64,000 nt of DNA from Pisolithus tinctorius (taxonomy: Eukaryota > Basidiomycota > Agaricomycetes > Boletales > Pisolithaceae), in contig JANFAH010000004.1 of NCBI GenBank assembly GCA_024663395.1, positions 1,488,001-1,552,000 on the forward strand, given 5' to 3'. This document shows, piece by piece, positions 1-10,979 of this stretch. The position numbers were made by a program, and so were the translations under genes. The stretch's first letter is position 1; the number at the start of each line of letters is the position of its first letter. The notes under the pieces were generated by a model that ran no database searches, had not been told where the DNA came from, and saw nothing but the letters and a program-made list of their open reading frames with translations.

Positions 1-171
1 CAAATGAGATACATTGAATGGTAATATGGCATAGTCTGGTTGTGTAGAGTGGGAATATGTGGAATACATGTGAGAAAAATGCATGCAGATGGTCGAACCA
101 AGGATGGCGTCATAGGACAATACAGCCACTGGAAAACCACCTGCAACCATGATCAGTTCAAGATCTACATT

Positions 172-1886
172 TCACATACCATATCGCCAAACCCACCAAT
201 TACTGTTTAGCTGCTCGATCCAACCAACCACCATCCTCAGCCTTAACCGCGCGCTCTTGACCGGTAACAATTTCGCTTTCTCGTGCTCGTCGATGGGTAA
301 AACCATTCCCATCCAGAAGGAGAAAGCCCCTGGATTGTTATCCGGTGGCTGTGGACCGTATGTGTGGTTCAGCCGTTGCACCACCCACGGCGCTGTTCCC
401 TCGCACAACTGCGACAGGAACGCATGGCACGCTGTCATCAATGCCTCGGTCGACAGACACCGTTGACTCGAGTTCGAAGGCGAAGATCTTGACCAGCGCG
501 TGGCACTTCGTGGAGAACGCGTGGGCATTACGCGTGTGAGCAGTATGGGAGACGGCGGACGTGACACAAACGACGGAACACGAGAAGATGAGGGAATAGG
601 TGACTGAACCTCTTCGGTTGCCCACTCGCCTAGGTCATCGTCATAATCGTCAATCCTCTCCACTCTGCCGACCATGTACCCGTCCAGCGAGTCGCGTTCG
701 AGGATTCTAAACCGGTGAATGCCCCAAGTTTGCACCATACTTCGACCATCGGCTAACATCTGCACGCTTCGTATTTCATGCATGGTACCAAAATCCGACC
801 CCGCGGTTGTACCGTGCCCCGATAGCGGAGCAGCACGGGGTGGCATGATCATTCCAAATGCGGGGAAGGGACTCTCGAGGCACCGACGCAGCATCAATCG
901 GTAACGCGGCTCGAAAAAGTGAAGAAGAGTGGGCATGCCGGGAAATGAAAGCTGGCAGACGAATATAGGCGTGTCGAGACGCGCATGTCTCTCTGCGTTC
1001 TCTATGGCCTCGCCACGACTTGCATAGTCGTCAGCATACGCCTTGAGGACTGCTAGGGTTAATGCATCATGAGAGACCCGCGGGATGGAAAAGTGGCGTA
1101 ATGAACGCGTACGAAGGGAGAGTAGGACCTTATTATGAGGATGTTCTTGAAAATAGGCAAATCCAGGAAGGTCCTCCCGACAGAGTGGACAGAGCATGCT
1201 GTGATCTAGTGATTTTTGTAGGCACTTTGAGCAGAATGTCTGGGGTGATGATGAATGGCACGAAACAAGGGGTGAGGGAGAGCAAGTAGACATACGTGTT
1301 CGCAGGGGGTCGTGACGGGTTGATAAAGGAGCATGAGACAGATTTCGCATGTGAGTTCTGCGGTGAGGGCTTTGCTAAATTCAGCAAGAGTGTCGATGGG
1401 ACGAGAAGAGGGAGGGGGATCGAGAGTGGAGGGGGCCTGGGCCAGCATCCGTGCGTTGCTCCGTGGAGTCGGAGCTTGTGACTGGGGGGAAGACGGCCAA
1501 GCGTCCGGCGCGCCGGAGTCGTCGTCCCGGTCGGATTCGTCATCCGAGCAGGACGAGGCATCCTGCCCACCCAAACCGCTGTGGCGGAGGAGTTGTATGA
1601 TATTATTTATGCGAACATCAAGTCTGGGATGGGTGTGGAGCGCGGACGAGTCATCTTCGGGGGGGTGAGGTGCAGCGAAGAACGCGACGCGCGATGAAGA
1701 TGGTATGTTTGGCGTAAACTCTTGATGCTGGGCGGTGGAACAGGTCGGGATGGGGCAAACGGACGATGAGATGTGAGCAGAGCATACGGTATGACCACAG
1801 CGAAGAGTTGTCGGTGCTACGAGGAACGCGGGAGGGGTGCAGAGGGGGCAGAAGAACAGAGAGAAGAGTTCGGAGGGGTAGGACAT
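172..1886 (-). CDS. RING finger and LON-domain protein (LONRF-like E3 ubiquitin ligase)
   Basis: Two exons join into one protein. The first exon starts MSYPSELFSLFFCPLC and holds a degenerate RING (CPLC, then CGHTVCSAH, then CPIPTC), followed by an acidic, Ser/Pro-rich linker. A second RING begins with CEICLML. Its core is split by an intron (donor gtatgt near 1290, acceptor ccag near 1237) and rejoins as CEHTFCSKC...CPLC. The rest is a LON N-terminal (substrate-binding) domain, with FVCQLSFPGMPTLLHFFEPRYRLML and FRILERDSLDGYMVGRV-like strands, ending near the last Trp-rich segment. RING plus LON without an ATPase is the LONRF family, thought to act as ubiquitin ligases in protein quality control. 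The LON half carries a low-complexity Ser/Arg insertion (about 440-600) that could hide another intron. Family call is firm; substrates are unknown. Confidence 0.85.
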
Positions 1887-2437
1887 GGGAAGAGAACAGA
1901 TGGTAGAGAACAGGACGAGTGAGGATATCTATTATACTGGCACATACGCGGATTGGCGGATGCGCCCACAGCGAAGGGGCTGGATCTCAGAGTCGATAGT
2001 ATAGCACTTCCTAGACTCCCGCGGGGTTCAAAGACTGACACAGCGGTGAGCAAATTTGTGGAATTACATCAATGAAATCACCAGCGACAACTGCGGAAGG
2101 AACGCTCGGAGCACTAGGTGCGGAACGTTGAGCTGACGATTGATGACAGCGGCAATGACCTCGCGGTTTCAGTTCCTTTTCCTCTCTCCCTCTCTCAGGT
2201 TGAACTACTGACAATTTACCGTCTTGCCATCACGATTCAGCCCACACATCGGATGGGTCACGTGCAAACTGATGTCATTCGTACACACTAGCAATATCAT
2301 GACAGCAAGGAGTAGTAGCCCCGCATCAAACATAACCACTACGCCTTCACAGATTCGACAAGTTCGTCGTAGGCCAGTTGCTGTGGAGTCCGTCAACATG
2401 TATCCACTTCCGACAAATGTGGTTATTCTTCCACTCA
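1887..2437. other. Intergenic region, upstream of the LONRF-like gene
   Basis: Lies between the start of the LONRF-like gene and the stop codon of glucose-6-phosphate dehydrogenase, both on the minus strand. It should hold the LONRF promoter and the dehydrogenase 3' UTR. The short open frames here have no recognisable protein character and I see no RNA gene. Confidence 0.5.
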
Positions 2438-4276
2438 CTATGCCTCTTGGGTTCGTTTGTATCCATAACTTTCAACGAACGCATCTAGTGTTGCCGGACC
2501 CCGTGATCCATATGGATATGGCTCAGGCTTAGGTCGTTCACCTTCCTTCCCATCAATCCAGTGAAGAATCGGTGTGAAGATCTATGAGTAGGCCCATCAG
2601 AACTTCAGTCTCCCACCTGCGAGCAACCCTCACCTTCCACGCAACATCCAGCTCGTCGTCCCTGACAAAGTTCGACTGGTCTCCCCTCAATGCATCCAAT
2701 ATCAGAACCTCGTACGCTTCTGGAATCGTCGCCTCCGTAAACCGTCTATTGTAAGTTAGATCCATCTCAGTAGGTATCGCGCGGAAGGCGTATCCCGGTG
2801 ATTTCGTGTTCAGCTTCAAATAAACCGCCTCTTGGGGTTGAATTCGCACCACCAACTCATTCCGTGAGATTTCAGCAAAGATGCCCTGTGTCACATCCTT
2901 GAATTGGATCCGGACTTCTACTTTGGCCTGGTTCAACGCTGCATACGCCCTCCATCAGAGCCAACACTCGTTTTTATAATTTCCGGAAAACTAACCTTTT
3001 CCAGCCTTCATGATAAATGGGACCCCTTCCCATCTCGGGTTGTGGATCCAGAGGACCGTAGCGGCAAACGTGGGACATACGGAATCCTTGGGTACCGTGT
3101 CGTCGTCGAGATAGCCTGGCTTGTCATTAGCCGCCACATACTGCCCAAGCAGCGTGTCTTTGCGCTCCACGGGAGGAATGGCACGCAGCACTTTGACCTA
3201 TGAACGTTCAGAAACGTGAGAACAGTCCCAACATCTGTTCCCTTGTCACATGTACCTTCTCGTCTCGAATGTCCTCCGGTGAGAATGACACCGGCCTCTC
3301 CATCGTTAAGATACTCAACACCTGCAACATATCTATGAAAACACACGTGTCCACTGAAGTCAATCGGTTTTCACACACATTTGGATCACTTACGGTTCTG
3401 CAGAACGTCACGGATGATACCGAATTCGTCAAAGTAGCCACCACGGCCCTCTGTGCCGAATGGCTCCTTGAAGGTAATTTGCACGTTGCTAATCGAGTTC
3501 TTATCCCACCCCGCGCCCATCGTAATGTTGGCAAAGCGGAGCACGAGAAGGTTCTTCACCATCTCCTTGCCCAAATAGTGATCGATGCGGTACGTCTCCT
3601 CTTCCTTCCAATACTTCTTCAATTCGTTCAGGAGCTCTCTGCATGATTGGAGATCCTTGCCAAATGGCTTTTCAACAATGATGCGATTTATCCCTTTTGA
3701 GTAACACTCTTCCCTGGCATGCTTTGCGACAGGAATAAACACGGAGGGAGGAAGAGCGAGATAGAAGATGCGGTTGCTGGTTCTGTAACTCTTTTCGATT
3801 TCTACGACATGCGCGTTCAACCTGCGGAAAGACTCGCTGTCTTCATATCCGCCAGAAACATACGAGGACAGATTCTTGAACTCCTCAAGTTTGGTGTCAA
3901 AGTTGGGATCGTTGTCCCTTTTTATGTAGCTCGTGATTCGCCTGTGGTACTCTTCAGTGTTCATCTTCGTGCGAGCATACCCGACGATATGGACATCGCG
4001 GGGAAGATAGTCCTTGCGATAGAGGGCGAACAAAGCAGGAAATGTCTAGGCTTAAAGTTAATGATGCCAGCAGATAACAGAGCGCCGCCAACACACCTTC
4101 TTCTTTGCGAGATCTCCAGAGGCACCAAAGACTGAAGATGCTGTTTGGAACAACGGAGGGGAAGATACAGACAGGAGAGACTTACCGATGAAGGTGGCGC
4201 TATCTCTGATGGCGTTGGTAGCGACCTCCATGGAGGGTATGGTGCCCGAACGGGGACGTTGCACTGGGCGGGCCAT
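2438..4276 (-). CDS. ZWF1: Glucose-6-phosphate 1-dehydrogenase
   Basis: Catalyses the first, NADPH-producing step of the oxidative pentose phosphate pathway in the cytosol. Exons read [11 protein letters not shown]..., then the NADP-binding motif [12 protein letters not shown], then the substrate and active-site signature [21 protein letters not shown], and the family-typical [26 protein letters not shown]. The C-terminal exon is not part of a long ORF. After DELDVAWK the intron (gtgagg...) runs to an acceptor near 2580, and the last exon reads [11 protein letters not shown]...PYPYGSRGP...GYKRTQEA, stopping at 2438. The start at 4276 sits directly before the conserved N-terminal exon. An upstream in-frame Met at 4336 exists but is less likely. 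Head to head with the THOC5-like gene. Very sure of the family. Confidence 0.95.
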
Positions 4277-4599
4277 TTCTAGCGAGTAGACGATACTAGG
4301 GACGCACTTGGGAGGAACGAGAAGACGCGGTGACAAAGGGGTGTGTGATCTTATAGAAGCTCAGGACGGTGAACGTTTGAACCGTGAGTGTAAGACGGCG
4401 CTCGGCCACTACAGATAGAGGGAGCTATCGCAGTGCTTGGTGATGCGGCCGAATCGTTGAGGTTATCGCCTGCTCATAAGCTGGACATATGTAACTGCCC
4501 TGTGCCATCACATCATTCATCATATCCACCTCGCACGTGACTTGCCTCACTGATACTTAGTAATGAGTCACATTAAAATACCCGCGCACAGGCCACCCA
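4277..4599. promoter_or_regulatory. Shared divergent promoter region of ZWF1 and THOC5-like gene
   Basis: 323 bases separate the two head-to-head start codons, so both promoters and 5' UTRs must lie here. I identify no specific binding site with confidence. Confidence 0.5.
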
Positions 4600-5399
4600 A
4601 TGGCAGCCAACGACGACCCTGCCATCGACAAGCTCAGACAACTCGTCGCCCCATCCAATGCCAGTGTAGATCCGACTACAGTGCGAGTCCAGGCCACCGC
4701 CCTCGTCGCTCGTCTCAAGGCTCTCAACCGCAACGCCAATGCTGCAACCCGTGCTCACAAGCAGGCCACGACTGAGGCAAGACAGGAAATGGACCAAACC
4801 CATCTTGGCCTACAAAACTTGCTTTATGAAAAGCGCCACCTCGAACGTGAGATCGAAAAGTGTCGTCAGTTTGCGTATGCCTTTCAATTCTGTCAATCAG
4901 GCCGCTACATTGTGACTCGCTGCCCCTTCACTTAGGTCCATTTATCAGGACGTTCCCCTACATTCGCTTGAAGAGTTCCAGCAGATGGCACCGCCAGAAG
5001 CGCGAACGGAGGATGTCCTAGACAACCCTCATCAGTTGATGCTGAACCGCCTCAGCTTCGAACTCGCCGAACGTCAGAGGTTGGCATCGCCGTTCCGTTG
5101 CCACGCATCATTTAAAAAAAAACATCATTTGTTTCGATCTAGGCTCGATCTCAAACGGAAAGAACTCGTCTTGATTAAGGAGGAACTCCTCAAACAGAGT
5201 AAAGTCAAGTCTGCAACGGTAGATAGCGTCAAGTCCCAAATTGATGCTCTTATGAAGGTCCGCCGCTTTCTTGCAATCCGTTTGACATTTTCACACGGCT
5301 TCTTTATCTTATCAGACTGCGACAGAGATTCAAAAAAGGGTCGACGAATTGGTTCCCCCATTACCACCATCGGCCGACCCAACTCCTGCTCCTGGCTAG
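4600..5399 (+). CDS. THO complex subunit 5-like protein (Fms-interacting protein family)
   Basis: The THO complex couples transcription to mRNA packaging and export in the nucleus. Four exons join cleanly: MAANDDPAIDKLRQLV... with the hallmark LLYEKRHLEREIEKCRQF, then SIYQDVPLHSLEEFQQMAPPE, then LMLNRLSFELAERQRLDLKRKEL, then KTATEIQKRV..., stopping at 5399. The block around LLYEKRHLEREI and HSLEEF is the most conserved part of THOC5. The whole product is about 210 residues and mainly coiled coil, much shorter than animal THOC5, which has an extra C-terminal region. Short forms are usual in fungi. Introns begin near 4875, 5080 and 5258. Convergent with the E2 gene downstream. Confidence 0.85.
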
Positions 5400-5692
5400 C
5401 TTACTTTGGGAGATCTGCCTTTCCATGATATACGCAATCCTGATCATTACCTACTAGAACAAGCAGGTCGACACGGAACTTCCTAGGTACAGGTACAACA
5501 AATGGGAAAGAAAGAGTGGCATCCGATGAGAGTGCGAATGTATGGTCGGCGTGGCGCGAATTCTACGGTAGGGGGAAAGCATCGGGTATTCGACGTGAAT
5601 GAGCATAGTACTTGTGAAAAAAAAAAAAAGTTTAAAGGAAGTGTGACAGCGCCAAGGAAGATTAAATGAGTTAAGCTCGGAGCGTACGGTCA

Positions 5693-6498
5693 TCAAGAGT
5701 CGTCTTCGCTGATGCTGCCAATGTCGCTCATTTCTGCATCCTCCTCCTCTTTGTCGTCGGGACCGTTCGTTGCATCGACCACTTCCTTCGTTGCGAATCT
5801 TTGCACGTACTCTGAAGTAGATCTATGAATCACCGTGGAGAGTCGACGAATGGTGAAGTAGCGTACCTTTAACCTTGGCTTCATATTCTTTCGGATGTCG
5901 CATCAAAAGCGCAGCGGCTTCGCCGTTCAAAGGATCATTAGGGTTTGGATACCGCAATAATTGCGGCAAAAACACCTCGAAGATGTTGATCATATCTACA
6001 TTGATGGATTGTAAAAGATCGATCACATCCCGGCGCAGAGCCACATACCGAACATGGGTGACCACGTTTGATTGATAACATCCAGGCAGACAGAACCACT
6101 CCTGCATTCATTAAGGACAAATCTTATTAGCGGTCTCCAGGCACTCACAATTCGTCAATGTTAGGGTGGAAGATCTTGTTCATAAAACCAATACTTGGAG
6201 ACTTGTATGGGTAGTCGGCTTGCAGCTCCACATGTATCTTCCAAATGCCACCTGCAAACGGTGCTGTAAGGCTGTCCGTAAGACGAAGGGACGAGGCGGG
6301 TGCAGAGCAAAACGACGGACTCTCTGCTGGCCCGTAGAATCGCACGTAAAATTCGCGCATGCTGTCGTTGACGAGGGTGACTTCGTAGTCGGACATCAAC
6401 CTAGATCGTCACCTCAGGAAAGTAATTGGGTGGACACTCGGCACGTACAGTTTCATGACATCTGTCTCGATACGACGCTTGGTAGAGGAGGAAGATGA
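5693..6498 (-). CDS. UBC8: Ubiquitin-conjugating enzyme E2, UBC8/UBE2H type
   Basis: Carries activated ubiquitin. Yeast Ubc8 works with the GID ligase that degrades gluconeogenic enzymes. Fragments join as [10 protein letters not shown], then [102 protein letters not shown], ending in an acidic tail [11 protein letters not shown]. The catalytic Cys is in SVCLDV. The [11 protein letters not shown] block and acidic tail are specific to the UBC8/UBE2H class. The 5' end is a problem: reading back from TKRRIETDV gives SSSSS and then an in-frame TAA with no ATG. An acceptor ccaag directly before CGTCGT (about 6477) may mean that the start codon is in a separate upstream exon, which I could not identify with a matching phase. 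Confidence 0.85.
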
Positions 6499-6879
6499 GT
6501 GTTATAGGAACTTAGGTCAGCCTGGACCGGTCAGAAAGACGACAAGGAATGGTACTCATCATAGTTGGACGCTTTGCACGGTGTCGACGCTTGTGCGAGG
6601 GATACGATTAATACGATGCGGGGCTTCTAGTGATTAGGCTATGTATTTGGTCACCAGCGGCAGATTGCCGGACAATTGCCATTCAGAACAATGCCGGCCG
6701 GTAGATAAGAAAAAAAAAAGGTATATAATCCACGACAAGAAAACACTCTACAACGACACGAGAAGGATAAAATACAGACAACATCTTCGTATATAAAGCG
6801 CGTCGAAAGGAAGAAATAGCCGAGATCATCATATATGGCGTTTTTTTGATTAGCGCCACATTGGTTAATCTGTTCGTGT
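6499..6879. other. Intergenic region upstream of UBC8
   Basis: Should hold the UBC8 promoter, a possible first exon of UBC8, and the 3' UTR of the MARVEL-like gene that ends at 6880. It is A/T-rich around 6711-6845. No further gene seen. Confidence 0.4.
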
Positions 6880-7600
6880 TCAATAGAAAGCCCACTCTTC
6901 CGTCACGCAGTACACATCATTGGGATTGCACGGGTATTCCTTTCGGTATCCTGTCCTTGGACGGTCATCATAGCGATCACGAGTGGAGTACCCCCCAGCA
7001 GGTGCCCTACGGCCGCCCGCGCCAACAACATTGGTCTCCGCATTCCCAGTGCTAGGGGAGAACAAGTGACGGGGGTGTGCGAGGTCAACATCGACGCTGC
7101 TTTGATTGTACGCCCTCATCGCAAGAAGGACCGCTGCAACAGTTCAGTCGATCAGATCATAGATATGCCCTTCAACGTCGGCTTACCGAGCCAGAATGCC
7201 CCGAGTGCAGCAATGACAATTAGCTCTTCTTGGCCCCGTGACATGACCCGTCCTTGTTCGGAGTGATGGCGCACCACACTGTACATAGAGGCTGAGTACA
7301 GTCCCACAAGTACCGGCATCCATCACTCACAAGAATATCAGAGCTACAATCACCAGTATCGTCACCGACGTCTGTGTCAAGTGAATAACATCTGGCAAAT
7401 AGATCCAGTTCGCCACTTGTGAGGTGAAAATGATGTGGTCTTACGGATAGATTGGGGCAAGAACTTCATGATGACATGCGCCATTACCAGAGCCAAAAAT
7501 CCTGGTTGTTCGTGCGGTAAGTGCCCATACGAACATTCCCAACGAAACCTGAGTTACCTTTGAATACATTTCTGAACGGATGGTCCATAAACAGTGCCAT
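6880..7600 (-). CDS. Small multi-pass membrane protein, MARVEL-like (third of three)
   Basis: Exons join as MALFMDHPFRNVFK | GFLALVMAHVIMKFLPQSI | LANWIYLPDVIHLTQTSVTI...ALIF | FVVRHHSEQGRV...ELIVIAALGAFWL | AVLLAMRAYNQSSVDVDLAH, then a hydrophilic tail ending TEEWAFY at 6880. There are about four hydrophobic segments: GFLALVMAHVIM, SVTILVIVALIFF, IVIAALGAFWLAVLL and a weaker region around WIYLPDV. The tail is rich in Gly, Arg, Asp and Tyr. The four-helix plan with the GAFWL segment before the last helix and the cytosolic tail resembles the two upstream neighbours, though this copy is more diverged and lacks the NPIxxRIELG-like loop. No function is known. The upstream Met-rich frame from 7729 is probably 5' UTR. 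Confidence 0.6.
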
Positions 7601-7952
7601 GTCTGTCTCGTCGAAAAGGATCGTCAAAAGCGTAACAAGTGGTATAGAAAGGGTGTTTGATGGGAACCGAAGTTTAGGTTCGTGAGACCGAACTTGCCAC
7701 GAGGTGGGCGCACCACGCCCACGAGGCACAACTGGTACCCCACAAAATTTACTCCGAAACTATCAGTATGTACTTATATACAGGCAAGCATTTTCGTGGG
7801 TACACATATGATATCCTACCTCGCTGAGTGGGTATCGCGGTTATAATGGTCATACAGTCATGTCAGTAATAATAGGCCTGAACGGTCAATCCACGGGGTC
7901 TATAGCAGCTTGCAGCCGACAAGACATTTTGTGATTCTCGTCTCCTGAACGT

Positions 7953-9066
7953 TTAAGGGACCGGGCCGGGCATTTGCGTGACCATCGGGAGACCGTTGGC
8001 GCCAGGTTGAATAACCACGGAGTGACCGGGCATTTGCTGGACGTAAGGACTGGCTGCCCCCTGGTAAGGGTAGTACGGGTATGGAGAGTAGTATGGACGG
8101 GGGTAAACTGCCTCCGTCGGGTAACCCGGTAGCTCGCCGAACCAACCGAGCTGCGAGATATGTTCGGTCCATGCAAAACGCCTTTGAGACGGAGGGTTAA
8201 TGCTTCTCAAATACAATGGGATGGAACATGCACGCACCGGCCGAAGGCAACTGCCCGCGAGGTGAGGCAGACTACGATGACGATGAAGCCCAGCACTGTT
8301 TACATCGATCGAGTGAGACCCTGCTCCTGGCGATCCGCGGAACAGAGAGTACATACATGAAATGAAGATAGCCCACGAGAAGGCCTGCATAACTTTCATT
8401 TGATAGCAGTACGAGCGTGCGGACACTGTCACAAAATCATCGACCCACTTCTACATCGACCATCAAGAAACTCACTCGAGCCGCTATTCGTTGGTGTGCT
8501 AATGCCTCCCAAATCGTAGCACTGTATGGGACCGATAATGTCGCTGCGGCGGGTCATTCGTTACCATTCTCGGGGCACATAGCTGATAACTTACGATGTC
8601 CAGGCAGCCATAGCTTGGTGGTACCAATAAGCATATCAAACTCGTGTATCACGATTGGACCCACTCAGCCATAAGATCCCGAGTATCGCATGGGCGATCA
8701 CTTCAATCACGGGTTGTGCAAATTGTAGTCTGCACATACAATTAGCATTCTTCTTTCATGTGCGTGCGACGGGCTCACTCACATACAGAGGAGCGCGAAT
8801 ATCGTCACAGAGGGAGTGACGAGCGAGAAGATGGTATAGTCATCTGGCGAGGCAACGTGTTAGTTCCGATGAACTCCTTAATCCTGCTACTGACTCACGC
8901 TGAACATGTGGAAGGAACAGTTTAGCGAAATTGCTTGCCACCCCGAGGACGGTTGCAGAGAGGGCGAAGACATACACTGCGGCAAATTAGCTAGTCATGA
9001 TACACTGAATGGGTCTCTGGACGCACCATACGCGGCTATGCGTAAGTTCGTAAACAAGACAGTCAT
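7953..9066 (-). CDS. MARVEL-domain membrane protein with Pro/Tyr-rich tail (second of three)
   Basis: Nine short exons join in frame. They begin MTVLFTNLRIAAYG | VYVFALSATVLGVASNFAKL, continue DDYTIFSLVTPSVTIFALLC, VIEVIAHAILGILWL, TMAAWTSDIIGPIQCYDL, SARSYCYQMKVMQAFSWAIF, and LLGFIVIVVCLTSRAVAFGR, and end in a tail GWFGELPGYPTEAVYPRPYY followed by PYPYYPYQ and MPGHSVV. Four transmembrane segments, a Cys-containing extracellular loop, and the K-x-x-x-A-F-S-W start of helix 4 fit fungal MARVEL proteins. MARVEL proteins organise membrane domains, but the fungal members are mostly unstudied. The P/Y-rich tail is repeated PYY/PYP and may bind WW domains (inference). Expression probably depends on correct removal of eight introns in about 1.1 kb. 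Confidence 0.75.
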
Positions 9067-9327
9067 GGCGAAGTTCGTATGAGCGTGCTTTGTGGGTATA
9101 TGGCAGTCGTCTCGAAGCCGTGAGGCAAGGGGACGGACAATAACATTGACATTCGAACTTCGACATGAAGCGAGTCACGTGGAGGAAAGAAGCCCCTGAG
9201 CAAAAGCATCGTATATTCCAAGTCCAACTCTACAAGTACATATGATAAGGTTACAGCTTCTATATCCAACAGCAAAGACCCCACAGTCCCCAGATGTAGG
9301 CTAAAGAGAGTATCACAGATACTTGCA

Positions 9328-10391
9328 TCACCTCCTGGGCGAAGCATTCCTCATATACTTGTCAACAGTATAAGCACGGGGTGGGGCTTTGTACTCCGGA
9401 TAGCGTGAATCACCACGGCGCGATGATCCAGAGCCCTTCCGCCACAATTCAGGGTCTTCCTTCTCGTAGGCTCTGCCTCTTGATCGGGAACGACTGACCA
9501 CTGGGGCGGGAAGTGTTGCTGATTTCGCGTTGGATCCGAACCATGGATATGATGTAACGGAGATGAACCACACGTTTCGGTTCACGCGGTAATGGTGTTT
9601 CACGGCCATAGTGAGCAGGAAGAGAAGGAACCCCCATACTGGATACCAAGGGTTAGCGCACATCTTGAAACATCGCGGGCCGGTCACTCACCAAGAATCA
9701 CGTTAAATAACGAAAACGCCTCGAGCACACGGTACTGGGCTTGATAAGTATCCGTAGAGACTGTTGGAGATGAGCGCGGGAAAATGAAGTGAACGCGCTG
9801 ATAACGTACATCCAGCTACATCAACGAGCGTTGTTTCGTCTGCGGACGAGAAGCATTCTACGTTGGCATTTTCGGAATCAGAACTTGCCAGATATGCACC
9901 AAGGGCTGTACCGAGCTTAGCATTCTGGAAGCATAGATGATATATGGAACCTCTTACCAAGCCAAAAAGTGCCCAGTAACCCGAGACATCCGAGTTCGAT
10001 GCGGGTAGATATAGGGTTGCCTGTACGCAGTACACTGCATCCAAGGCTAACCACGACGTGTAAGGGTAGCGGGTAACGCTCTGCGAACTGACACTCACAG
10101 GGTGAGTAAAACCAACATACTCGCGCTGCAGACGAAAATGGCAAAGGGCACGAAACGAGCTAAGCGAGGAGGAGATGAACTCGCGAACTTGGCAAGAGTG
10201 GAGGGAAGGCCTACTGAGATCATTGATGACAAGCAGACTCTGGAAGTGTGCTGCAATAGCCAGGCAGATCACCGTCCAGAGCAGAATGACGCCTAGAGTT
10301 GAATCGATATGAGACGGCACTCTCCTAACGCATCGTTGTGGATTGACTTGCCATAAATACTAGCACGGGCGATATTGAACTTGGAAGGCAT
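9328..10391 (-). CDS. MARVEL-domain membrane protein with basic tail (first of three)
   Basis: Start ATG at 10391 gives MPSKFNIARASIYG, then, after an intron with a GC donor (gcaagt at 10351), VILLWTVICLAIAAHFQSLL. Further exons read RFVPFAIFVCSASMLVLLTL, VLRTGNPISTRIELGCLGLL, GTFWLALGAYLASSDS, YQAQYRVLEAFSLFNVIL and WGFLLFLLTMAVKHHYRVNR. The tail then carries SRSRSRGRAY, DPELWRKGSG and a C-terminus NASPRR. Four membrane segments, the NPIxxRIELG loop between helices 2 and 3, and the QYRVLEAF element before helix 4 match the fungal MARVEL pattern. The GC donor is inferred from reading frame and helix continuity. The function is not known. It shares orientation with the next two genes. Confidence 0.75.
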
Positions 10392-10979
10392 CGCAGGACG
10401 TGTAAAGACGGACGCAACAGAGAACGTAGAGAGGGAAAGTCTTGAGAGGCGCTTTCGACGGGACGTCTGGCGTTCCCGGAGATGTTGGTTGTGACGCTGA
10501 GGGGGGGGTAGTAGGGGACGATGGCGAGTTGCCGATGACTGATACTGGCAATTTAGGGGGAGTGGACGTGGTGCAGGCCTCATATTAAACGGTTAAGCAA
10601 GGGCGGACACGAGGATTCGGGTCGTATTGGTACGTCGTAGGCTGAAGCGGCGTGGTATGGTGCGTGTTGAGGTGGACGGCGTGCAGGACTCTGATGGGAG
10701 GTAGTGTTCACAACCACGAGTTGTTGGACCACTGAAAAGGACCGGCCGAATCCCAGCCTGCCCGTCCCACATGCCTGAAAATTTCTGAGTGCCCCTGACA
10801 CAGAAACAGGGCGAAGAAAAAAAAATCCGGGGAAGCTGCACATGAGGCATTGAGGTCCGGCTTGGAGGCGGCATGCATCGTGGCAGTGCACAAAAATGGA
10901 AAGTCCTTCGACGAAGCGTAGTATTTAGTTCCCACAACGCAGTAGTCAGGCAAATAACCAATCTCTTTACAGTACACGA
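10392..10979. other. Intergenic region between MARVEL-like gene and acetoacetyl-CoA synthetase
   Basis: Holds the promoter or leader of the MARVEL gene starting at 10391 and the 3' UTR of the acetoacetyl-CoA synthetase gene. Open frames here are proline/serine-rich and low complexity. They are more likely leader than coding sequence. Confidence 0.4.

Noticed and set aside
1..171. Possible gene at the left edge
   Set aside because: No open frame of protein-like character; most likely 3' UTR of the LONRF-like gene.
2224..2532. Plus-strand open frame of about 100 codons over the end of ZWF1
   Set aside because: It overlaps the last ZWF1 exon on the other strand and has no protein-family character; the minus-strand exon is conserved.
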